From positions 127,250-141,548 of the forward strand of contig JBBHKE010000477.1 of assembly GCA_037447655.1 (NCBI GenBank): a DNA stretch of 14,299 bases, written 5' to 3'. The notes under the pieces were generated by a model. It worked only from the letters and a program-made list of their open reading frames with translations, was not told where the DNA came from and searched no databases. Shown here piece by piece: positions 1 through 7,921 of this stretch; within the stretch, counting starts at the first letter, position 1, and the number at the start of each line of letters is the position of its first letter. A program made the translations under genes and the position numbers. Origin of the DNA: Zygnema cylindricum. Its lineage: Eukaryota > Streptophyta > Zygnematophyceae > Zygnematales > Zygnemataceae.

Positions 1-5
1 CAGGT

Positions 6-299
6 ATGGCTGTACTTCTTAGAGTACTAAAACCGGTTGTCACATGGAAAATGAGCTTGTGGATCGTACAATACTTAGAAGACTGGGCAGCTTTACAACC
101 GCCGTACACGTTCAAACAAGAGTTTTTGGTAAAGTTCAACTATAACAGTAGACTTTCCGCTTGAGCCAAAGACCAGAAGATCGGCTTTAATTCTGGACAA
201 AAAGACTGCACGGACGGTGATACTACTGTAGACAAGAGAAACTCGTTTGTGGACGAGTTGTCGTGGAGTTTGCATCTTTTAGGCATAGTTCAAAAGTAG
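6..299 (+). pseudogene. possible retrotransposon gag-like remnant (weak)
   Basis: One frame stays open from the left part of the window to a TGA at 162-164, then continues in the same frame to a TAG at 297-299. The conceptual product has a run of Trp, Leu and aromatic residues, then FKQEFLVKF, then an Ala/Lys/Gln stretch, then TTVDKRNSFVDEL. That order resembles the capsid-like part of LTR-retrotransposon gag proteins, which have a Trp-rich stretch, a 'WxxFxxxFxxxF' helix, and a later 'TVxxYxxxFxxL' segment. No zinc knuckle, protease or polymerase motif follows, and I see no LTR. The likeness rests on spacing and a few residues only, so chance is a real alternative. The internal stop means it is not functional if real. 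Confidence 0.2.
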
Positions 300-430
300 G
301 CGTTTTTATGGTAGCCTTTGGTCGGCGCCTTTATCGTAAGTTGTGTTATGGGCTTTTCATGTGATCTTCTTAGATCGCTACTTTTATCAGAGACCGTCCG
401 ATCGTCCGAATCTGACCGTGTAAATAATTT

Positions 431-490
431 ATTTTGGTCCGAATGTTTTAATTGGTCCAATTTTTGATCCGAATGTTTTAATTGGTCCGA
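431..490. repeat. 30-bp tandem duplication
   Basis: Two adjacent 30-bp units (431-460 and 461-490) share the core GGTCCGAATGTTTTAATTGG with about three differences, including GGTCC to GATCC in the second copy. A partial third fragment, AGGTCCGAATA, follows at 493-503. The high similarity indicates a fairly recent local duplication. Confidence 0.85.
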
Positions 491-523
491 ATAGGTCCGA
501 ATAAAATATGGGTCTTAAGGTCA

Positions 524-559
524 TATTGTATGTTTTGCATACAATAGGCATATTGTATG
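524..559. repeat. hairpin with an extra direct copy of one arm
   Basis: TATTGTATG (524-532) and CATACAATA (538-546) are perfect 9-bp inverted arms around a TTTTG loop. The first arm recurs as a direct copy at 551-559. This could be a fragment of a palindromic transposon end; nothing shows that it is a terminator or an RNA gene. Confidence 0.6.
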
Positions 560-2270
560 GGCCTACTTTCACCTACTTTTGAACTATGCTTTTAGCCGCA
601 TTCGTCGTCCGTGGCATTCGAATGCGCGAAAACGTTGGCAACACTATATGCAGTTAATAACCGATCCTAGCTATTTCAAAATTCGGTCCAGCCGAACTGA
701 TCCTCTTGAATGTTGTCATCTTTTTGGAACTGGTTTGTCGACTTCGAACTGAGCTAACCGGTCTCAAAATTCGGCCGAATGGAACAAAACCGTCTGGAAC
801 CGTTCACGATGTTTCACGAACTGAACTTCAAAAAACCGGTCTATTCCAGAATACAGTACAAGACGTATCATACCATGTTAGCTGTGGCAAATTGGCAATA
901 ACCGCCAGTTACGAGACAGTGCGAGACACACGGTTACGTTACCGTAGTGTCACGAACTCACGATAACCGAATAGAGTCAATTACGCAGTAAATGTTATTA
1001 GCATTAGTCATTAATTTGTTTCAATGCCGTTTTCAAAAAATGTTTTGTGTGAATTTCTCCATAACTTTGATTTGGGTATACAGGGATCGCCGTCTTAACA
1101 TATACGGTAAATAGGTAGAAGTATAAATCTGACAATCCATACCGTGCGTCCTTTTACTATATTGATCTGAATTCATTTGGGTTTGCGGTTAAGTAATTAC
1201 GCATTCATATTATACTAAAAATACGTGTAAAGCAGATTATGCAGTTTTGTCCTTTCATTCAATTTTATTCCTGCTCTAATAGGCGTTGTTCCATTAGGCG
1301 GTCTCAGTAAGCGTCGAAGTCGTTTCTGGCAGCCGTTCGGTCGATTAGACATTTATTTCGCACAGTTTTATTGGTACCTCGTAGATGAGCGTGATTGCCT
1401 TTTGAAGTTTGAATTGACACATTTTATCAGGGGTAAAAGTGACTCGTAGGCGTATTGAATAAATTTGCGGGCGGACAAACTTATGATTTGTAAAGCGAAA
1501 ATGTCGAATGGTTATGGATGGCGACGAATGTGAAACTGATATCCTCAGTCAAAGATTTTCTTGCGTTGGTGGCCTCGAATCTCCTGGCGGAAGGCACATT
1601 ATTGCGTGTTTTACCGGTCGGCGGTCATCGGAATTTGTTCACTTTTCCAGGGGATCTGTCAGGGTTGAGAATTGACTACGGGGTCACTTGTTGAATGAAG
1701 TGTCAGACGATGTCATATCCGTTATGCATCGCCGGTCCACAGCCATAAACATGGAGAATCAAATCCCTCATTCAGAGCTTGTTTTCGACATTTTTTGGTA
1801 CGGCACTGCGAAACGATGCGCTTCAGCCAACGTCATTTTCCCCTAATGGAACCTTGCCAAAGCGTTTTTCACGCCGGTGAATATGATTACGGTAAAAATA
1901 AGTGCGAGGACAACAAGGACAAAGCGTAAATTGTCATGCTTCAGTCGATTCCATGCCGGTTAAAAGGTTTCCTTCTAACCCTACGTCCGTACAACTCTAA
2001 TACGTTCATTCAGTTCAATTTTATATTGTGTAATGAACGAAACTATAACAACAGATTTTCTATGCTTACTTTTCGTTTCACATAACTTACATTGAACTCA
2101 GTGTTTCATTTTAATTTATTTATCGTACGCAGGGAGAACGAGCGTTATATGAAATTAAATATGGACCCGTAACTTTAATAAGGTGCCCGGTGGGTTGTTT
2201 TATTAAAATTCATTCATTGTAAATTGAGACTTAATTATAACAAGGATGTGTTTAGTTAGATCAAACGTCA

Positions 2271-2360
2271 AATAAACCTCTTATTAGTATCACTGTTAAT
2301 TCTAATTAAATGTAAAACGGAGAATAAACCACTTATTAGGATATATGTTAATTCTAATTG
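2271..2360. repeat. 52-bp-period tandem duplication, AT-rich
   Basis: A unit starting AATAAACC at 2271 recurs at 2323. Within the first 37 bp I count four mismatches; both copies contain CTTATTAG and TGTTAATTCTAATT. The spacer part of the unit is less conserved. This is a local duplication in non-coding DNA. Confidence 0.75.
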
Positions 2361-2706
2361 GCGGTAATACGTTGACGAAAGCTGATCCAACCGCCGTTGG
2401 AATAGTATCATTGGCTGTTGCCGAAAACACGTGGCTTGTTTAATATCCACGTATTTCTAAAGCTGGTCAGGTTCTGTAGGTGACGTTTGAAAAATCGTTC
2501 GTCAATGTTACGACGCTCGCATTTTTTCCCATCAACATTTTGTCGTCCTGCCTGTAAGCTGGAGGTGTTTCCATGGCGATTTGATATATCTTTTTATATG
2601 TAGTTCCACTTAATGACTTTCTGTAGCTTTTTTTTTTTTGCTCTTTCTTTAATTGTATCGTTTATTTGCTTTTGTTTTTCTAAGAACTAATTACTGTAGC
2701 TGATGA

Positions 2707-2802
2707 TACTCTTCCCTCTCCAAAATTTCCAGTCGAAGTGAATGGATGTTTTTCTACTCTTCCCTCTCCAAAATTTCAAGCCGAAGTGAATGGATGTTTT
2801 TT
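2707..2802. repeat. 48-bp tandem duplication
   Basis: Two adjacent copies start TACTCTTCCCTCTCC at 2707 and at 2755. They differ at about three of 48 positions (CCAGTC versus CAAGCC, plus the last base). The second copy runs straight into a poly-T tract and TTTGCAG, which looks like a splice acceptor (AG at 2811-2812), but no coding sequence follows it. Confidence 0.9.
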
Positions 2803-3111
2803 TTTTTTGCAGTAAAATTAGTCTACCTGCAAATCTTAGTTTTGGAAAAGGAAAAGTATTCTCGTGGTACTTTTCGTCCGCAGTCTTGGAATTTATTTCT
2901 ACTCTAATTTTTGGTCAGCCTAATGCTTGGCTATTTTAAATATGGCAAATAATTATTTGCAGAATTCCACAAGATTTGCAGTTTTTTGTTGGTATTTGCT
3001 TGTTGTCTTCCATGACATTAAAACAAAGCTAACCATAGAAAAATGTTTTTTCACACAGTCTCACTCTGAATTTTAACTAACTAAAGTTGGTGATACCTTT
3101 CCTGAATTCAG

Positions 3112-3404
3112 GTATCGTCCTAGAACAGTTGCTCTCCGTGAAATCAGAAAGTACCAGAAATTGACTGAGCTTCTCATCCGCAAATTGCCATTCCAACGCC
3201 TTGTTCATGAGATTGGACAGGATTTCAAGACGGATCTTCGATTCCAGAGCTCGGCTGTTCTAGCTTTACAGCTTCGCTTATTTGGTCGGTCTCTTTGAGG
3301 ACACCAATCTCTGTGCCATTCACGCTAAGAGAGTCACCATTATGGCAAAGGATGTCCAGCTGGCCAGGTGTATCCAAGGAGAATGTGCTTATAAAAGTTT
3401 TTGA
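3112..3404 (+). pseudogene. histone H3 (H3.3-like) pseudogene fragment
   Basis: From 3113 the + strand encodes H3 residues Tyr41 to Gln93 without a gap ([16 protein letters not shown] and onward through [16 protein letters not shown]). Only 7 nt then stand where 15 nt should encode residues 94-98, an 8-nt loss and a frameshift. The other frame resumes at Tyr99 ([20 protein letters not shown]) and runs to Ala135 at 3389. The normal stop is disrupted, adding four residues before TGA at 3402. Substitutions include G44R, R72H, A75G, P121A, R129C, R131Q and R134C; most are C-to-T or G-to-A changes, as expected of methylated-CpG decay without selection. The fragment follows TTCAG at 3107-3111, an acceptor at the place I recall for the plant H3.3 intron. 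Tyr41 and Leu90 are H3.3-like in plants, while Ser87 is H3.1-like. I found no N-terminal tail exon in the 600 bp upstream. This is a dead partial copy, and because it keeps an intron edge it arose by DNA duplication, not from mature mRNA. Confidence 0.88.
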
Positions 3405-4810
3405 AATATTATTAGAATAAGATGAAAACATAGCAGCAGCAGGAACAGAGGAGTGAAGCAGTTGTTGCTCGATAATGGACTTGTAAATGTTGGTAGAAGT
3501 AAAGATGAATTTTCCTACTGTTGTATCGAGCAAAACTTATAGTTGTTAGTCACAGTAGAGTTTCCATTTCGATTACGTGTTTGTTTTGTTTTGTCCCTCC
3601 CTTTTTTTTCCTTTTTTTTATTGAAAATAAAGATGTAAAAGATGGTACTCTTTTAAAGTACAACTTTATGTTGAGTATTTAAACACTATTTTGTGGCCTT
3701 TTGGTGTTTCTGTATCGACGACATTGAAAATTCGGGAAATTCCATCAAACCTTGTTTGGCTATGAATTACTTTGCCGTGGTTTTTTGCTATTTTTTTGTT
3801 TTATTTTTTATTATTTGGTTCTGGAGTTTTAAATTTTTTAAATTGGGGCAGGATGTTTGTCTACCTATCACGAAAGAGTTACCGATAACTACACTTTATG
3901 TTTCACTGTGTTGTTCCATTCGCTCCATTTCGCATCTCTTGTATTAGCGAGGTTTGGATAAAGTAGTTGCACTGGAGGTAAGTTGGCTAAGTACTTGGGA
4001 TATCTTTGAAGGCCTTGCTGAATTGCAAAATTGAGATTATAATGACTTCTTTTACATTAAGAGTGACAGCTAATTCTCATGAGAAAGTTGTTGCGGCTCT
4101 TAGACGTGAAGACCCTTCGTTGAAACAACAATTTTTCAATCTCGACTGTTCATGGTAGACTGCAAGCCAAGTTGCTTAAAGAACTTTTTTGCCCACTGCT
4201 TCATGAATGTGCAGAAATTACTGTCAACTGGCACTTGTAAGTTAGGCCAGTGGATTTTAATCTCATTAGAAATGGAAGGAAGTTTGGAAGCGCCTGCATG
4301 TATATGAAATCGGAGAATTGCAAGGATGTAAGAAAGGTTGAAGGTTATTGCTTCTCGTGGGGCTTTCAAAGATATGTGACTGACGTGTGCGGCTTCAAAA
4401 GTTTACAGATGTATTAAAGAGTACAGAATTGAGCGATTTAGTCCCACCTCCTAGTGTACCAATATCGAACAACACAAAATAGGGCGCTAGGAATTTATGG
4501 GCTTATTAGTAAAACGAAAATGTGGAGATGTTGCTCTTGACTTTTAGTTAAAACTTGGAAGGAATTGTAGCTTAAAACCAAATTTCAAATGTGCGATTAT
4601 GTAATAAAGATTTTATATGTGTGTATGTTTTTTTATACAATATTACAATTTCGGGTTTTTACCAAGCTTACATGTTTTGTATAATGTGGAATTGGATGCA
4701 TCTATAAATTCTCCTGTGTTTTTAGTCTAAGATGTTGTTAAGGTGGTATTCGGAAATGAAGTGTGCGTGTAGACTGGATTTATAGATTTTGCTGCCTTCT
4801 ACATGATAAA
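3405..4810. other. intergenic AT-rich region
   Basis: No recognisable gene. T-rich runs, with AATAAAG near 3626, follow the H3 fragment and could be its former 3' region. A 38-codon open frame at 4042-4158 and a 77-codon antisense frame at 4136-4369 overlap, show no family motif and are probably chance. Confidence 0.5.
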
Positions 4811-4813
4811 ATA

Positions 4814-5077
4814 ACCAGCAACAAAAATCCTTTGTCGCTGGTTAGTCATCCATCGACGAATTTGATTCGTTCTTACTTTCCGAAACAACACTTCCATGAT
4901 ATTGCACGGTTGCCCTTTTAGCGGCAAGACGGTCTCGTCGCTGAATGGAATTCCAACGGCAAAACTGCTTTGTCGTCACCTTCGGAAAATCAGAGTCTGC
5001 ACTTGATTGCTATCATTGTAATGATGACTCTGTCTCATTGCATGGCTTTACAACGACGAGATTGGTTCGTCGCTGGT
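4814..5077. mobile_element. candidate 264-bp non-autonomous DNA transposon (MITE-like)
   Basis: The segment begins ACCAGCAAC and ends GTCGCTGGT, so the six terminal bases are perfect inverted repeats and similarity continues inward with mostly transition differences. It is flanked by ATA on both sides (4811-4813 and 5078-5080), a possible 3-bp target duplication. The inside is rich in palindromes built from CGACGA/TCGTCG: a 14-bp-arm hairpin at the left end (4812-4844, one mismatch), ACGAAT-TTG-ATTCGT (4856-4870), AGCGGCAAGAC-G-GTCTCGTCGCT (4920-4942, two mismatches) and CGACGA...TCGTCG (5054-5072). There is no coding capacity. Palindromic subterminal repeats with GCGACGAA-type cores and 3-bp target duplications are known from plant CACTA elements, but the CACTA terminal motif itself is absent, so the superfamily is open. 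Confidence 0.5.
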
Positions 5078-5080
5078 ATA

Positions 5081-5815
5081 TGAAGAGTGAGTTTGCAAAA
5101 TAAGTGGAAAAGATTATAGCTACCAACAAGGAGTGGGTTTTTACTTTGCAACAAATTGGCATTTTGACTGAGCTGAACCAAAAAAACCGGAGTGAATAAA
5201 AAGAGCAAATCCTTCCATATAGGGAAAGAAACTTACGACTAAGTTACGCGGTGAGCAGTAGGATAAACGAAGTCATAATTTCAGCATATAGAGATGATAC
5301 ACAAAAGAATACATGCAGAGAACATTTAATATATTTCAAAACGAAAAAGTCATCGAAACAACATGAAAGCAAATGAAAAAAGACACAATGAATAAAAAAT
5401 GGAGAATAAGTTGACACAAATAAAGTCGTTCATTTACAACAATGGAAGAAAAGTTACAAAAACCGTATATTTCACGGTGATATCCTTTTAGAACGTTGTA
5501 TTAAAACAAAAATGTAGTGAAGCTAATTAATCTACAATATGATGCAAAGCTCTATTACTACAGTATACTTAACGTTTGCGTCTTTAGCACGAAACCCCCA
5601 AATAAAAAGAAAAACTTTTGTAATACTACACACACGAGAAAATAGTAACGATTCGACCTGACGAAAATAGATCCCTGCAAAATTCTTCACCCTTTTCCCC
5701 AAACGCTGTCATCCTCTCCAACACCTTGAAAATGATACTTTCTTCTTCCATACGATCATATGTTGGCGTACATGTCATTTAATACAACGACCGTCGGATG
5801 GAAGGTGATGTTCGA
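5081..5815. other. A-rich intergenic stretch
   Basis: The + strand is A-rich with many AAAA runs, especially 5160-5660. I see no ORF of note, no repeat unit and no RNA gene. Confidence 0.5.
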
Positions 5816-6335
5816 TTAAAGTCTCAAATACAAAAGAGAAAGAGAGAGAAAAGGAATAATGAGCAATAATGAGAGGAAAAAGAGTGTGAGAGGATTGACA
5901 AAGGAAAGTCGCAGAGAGGAAAGGAAGGGGGAACGCAGACGAGGTTGGATTAGAGAGTGGGAGAGAGAGTGGATGAGGAAAATCAAGAGAGTGAGGAAGA
6001 TAAAGTGGGAGAGGGTAAGGGAGGGAGAGGTAAAGGGCACATTTAAGTGAATCACATGGATGGAAAAGAAGAAAGACAGATTTAAGGGAAAGAGGAGGGT
6101 TAGGGATAGGGCAATTACTTAGGAGGGGAGTAGGGACGATTTATTGCAGAGGGATTGAGAGAGGGATTGAGCGATAGACAAGGATTGAGAGATAGATAGA
6201 GAGGGACATAGAATGAGGGAGGGAGAGAGAGTGGGAAAAAGAGAGTTAGAGAGAAGAGTAGGGAAAGGGTATGGGATAGAATGAGGGAGTGAGGGAGAGG
6301 GGGAGAGAGAGGGATGAAAAACGGATAGAGTCGCG
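5816..6335. repeat. long purine-rich (GA/GGGA) low-complexity tract
   Basis: For about 500 bp the + strand is overwhelmingly A and G, with GAGAGAGA, AGGGAGAG and a semi-regular GAGAGGGATTGAG unit near 6145-6200. The open frames it contains on both strands encode only Arg/Glu/Lys (sense) or Ser/Leu/Pro (antisense) repeats and are by-products of composition. It is best read as a degenerate GA microsatellite. In plants such tracts often lie in promoters or 5' leaders, but no gene can be attached to it here. Confidence 0.8.
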
Positions 6336-7151
6336 CACTTACCCATGATTTTATTCGTAAACCCTAAAAGATGTATCGACGATAATGATGTGCGATTCCT
6401 TGTTATTTGGCCATGTTATCGTCAACCCTAATATTGTTGTAAACCTTAATAACAAGGTATGGCGCATTGAAGGTCGCAAGACTACGTGAGGCGGTTGGAC
6501 AGCGATCCGTATCTTGCCCAAAAAATGGCGACGTTGTGTGAACATGGCTCCGCGAGATACAAATGTCACCCACTAGGAGACGAGGATGTGGATGGGAATA
6601 GTCAGAACAAAAAACATATTTTTTGTGTTCTGTCCGCATTTGCCGTTTGTTTGTTATCTTTTCAGGTTTATAAGGCGCCGCGTTTTTTCAATCCTAAATT
6701 TTGTAACTTAACTCTAAAATTTACACATTATGACTCTAATTTGGTGACGTTTTGTGAAACATTACCCATTTTAGGGTCAAACTTAACTCTAATAAGCGTC
6801 TTTTTCGTTTACATGTCTGGTATTACTGTTATGTTTCCGGTTGACACTGTAATAGTGTAAACATATACTCTATTAATTTCGAAGGAACTCAAATAGAGTT
6901 AAAACGGCAACGTAATAGACTTAACTTTCCACGACTGTAGAACATGTGTAAGTCTGCGACAGTACGCTTACGTAACATACGCAGTTCTTCGCATGTGCAC
7001 ATGTTTTCTGTTCTCATTGTCACATACAAAACGAACGTGTGAATGTATGTGAACGCCTTTTTTTACACACCAACTCCACGTTTACCTAAGCGCAGTTTTG
7101 TATGCAACCGACATAAGTTCACTACATTTTCCGTATGATTATCGGTAATGA
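6336..7151. other. intergenic region with an uncertain 124-codon ORF
   Basis: The longest frame, at 6486-6860 on the + strand, could start at ATG 6525. It contains CEHGSARYKC, superficially like the repeated CxHGxxxxxC motif of some zinc-binding proteins, but only once. It then runs into hydrophobic, T-rich sequence typical of non-coding DNA, so I do not call it a gene. A telo-box-like AAACCCTAAA lies at 6359-6368, and ACTCTAA or its complement recurs several times between 6705 and 6905. Confidence 0.4.
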
Positions 7152-7167
7152 AGTACAATATTGTACT
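7152..7167. repeat. 16-bp perfect palindrome
   Basis: AGTACAATATTGTACT reads the same on both strands. It lies 62 bp before the CGATAT palindrome cluster and may belong to the same decayed element. Confidence 0.6.
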
Positions 7168-7229
7168 ACGGGCTGCAGAATCAGTAGTACTGGCAGCAGA
7201 CTACAAAAAAAAAAACCTAGAAAATCATT

Positions 7230-7321
7230 CGATATATCGCGATATATTATATCGGCGATATATCGGCTAAATATCGCGATATTTCGATAATCGATATATC
7301 GAAGCGATATATCGATTATCG
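7230..7321. repeat. cluster of CGATAT palindromes (possible transposon subterminal region)
   Basis: Three palindromes are packed almost end to end. Positions 7230-7265 pair CGATATATCGCGATATA with its near-complement (one extra C in the right arm). Positions 7269-7284 are the perfect palindrome AAATATCGCGATATTT. Positions 7285-7321 have perfect 17-bp arms (CGATAATCGATATATCG) around an AAG triloop. The sequence then passes GGTACC and ends near 7380 with CGATACCCAACACTA, whose reverse complement TAGTGTTGGGTATCG resembles the outer ends of some hAT-type elements. No matching left end was found, so the element type and limits are inferred. Confidence 0.65.
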
Positions 7322-7835
7322 GGTACCTAAAATTCGGTACATATCGAATATCGGCAAGTGGTCCTCGATACCCAACACTACTAATAACGATTCACGGTTT
7401 ACTGTCAGGAAAAATCCGACAACCCGTACATTTACTCAATTGCAATTCTTTGTTGCTGTACTCAGCTGGTGGAACTGTACCGTACTCTTTTGCCTACTTC
7501 AGTCCATTTATCTTAGGTAGTGTGGAAAAACCGCATTTGTTTTTTTATTATTATTATTTTATTGCAGTAATCCAGCAAGTTCCGCGGTAAATCAGATTTT
7601 ACCATACAATACTCGAAGCAAATGATGAGTCACCTTGCCAACCTAAGAAAATAAAAATTTCTCCCATTTTTATTCAGAGCTATTCATCGCTTGCATTTCT
7701 TATGGCATGGCCCTAGGTCTTGCTGTTTCCTTTCTGCAGCCACACTTTCTTTGTCGAATCAGCTGACAAGTTTTGTTTTCCAATTCAAACCCTTGTTTTT
7801 GCATTTTGTTTACGATAGGTAAAGCGTCTTCAGGT
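7322..7835 (+). promoter_or_regulatory. upstream region of the ZC3HC1-like gene (promoter and leader not resolved)
   Basis: This is the space between the palindrome cluster and the start codon. I see no dependable TATA box or transcription start. The pyrimidine-rich part near 7720-7810 would suit a 5' leader. Just before the start codon, TCTTCAG|GT looks like a splice acceptor, so an intron in the 5' UTR is possible but not shown. Confidence 0.3.
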
Positions 7836-7921
7836 ATGGCGGAAGATTCTCCAGAGAAAAGGATTGAAAGAGCTCTGCAGCGCTTGGGAAACGGAAGGAC
7901 GACTCCTGCTCCAGCATCCAG
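7836..7921 (+). CDS. exon 1 of the ZC3HC1-like gene
   Basis: Encodes MAEDSPEKRIERALQRLGN and a short Thr/Pro/Ala tail, similar in style to the MA-D-S-EKR starts I recall for plant members. It ends in phase 2 (codon AG|C) at donor GTGCAG. Exon 1 is the least conserved exon and its start codon is the least certain point of the model. Confidence 0.75.

Larger units (their letters stand above)
300..2270. other. gene-poor intergenic stretch
   Basis: No frame on either strand gives a recognisable protein; the longest open stretch, around 706-966 on the + strand, is 86 codons of low-information sequence. The DNA contains scattered copies of AACCGGT, AAAATTCGG and GGTCCGAAT, the sort of motif found in decayed DNA transposons, but I could not join them into an element. 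CpG dinucleotides are not obviously depleted. It also holds the short repeats at 431-490 and 524-559, listed separately. Confidence 0.5.

Noticed and set aside
93-275. Minus-strand frame with a GSSGKST string like a Walker A motif
   Set aside because: The required glycine four residues before the GKS is missing, and no other nucleotide-binding motif follows.
706-966. 86-codon + strand frame
   Set aside because: No family motif, no splice context, and surrounded by decayed repeat-like motifs.
3225-3533. 102-codon minus-strand frame
   Set aside because: It is a shadow over the histone H3 fragment on the + strand.
4042-4158. 38-codon frame with helix-like sequence (EKVVAALRREDPSLKQQF)
   Set aside because: It looks protein-like but is short, matches no family I recognise, and conflicts with an equally plausible antisense frame next to it.
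5816-6346. Open frames on both strands of the purine tract
   Set aside because: Their products are only simple-repeat residues; the frames follow from a GA/CT composition that lacks stop codons.
6359-6368. AAACCCTAAA as an interstitial telomere repeat
   Set aside because: Only one unit is present; at most it is a telo-box-like motif, and there is no gene to regulate nearby.
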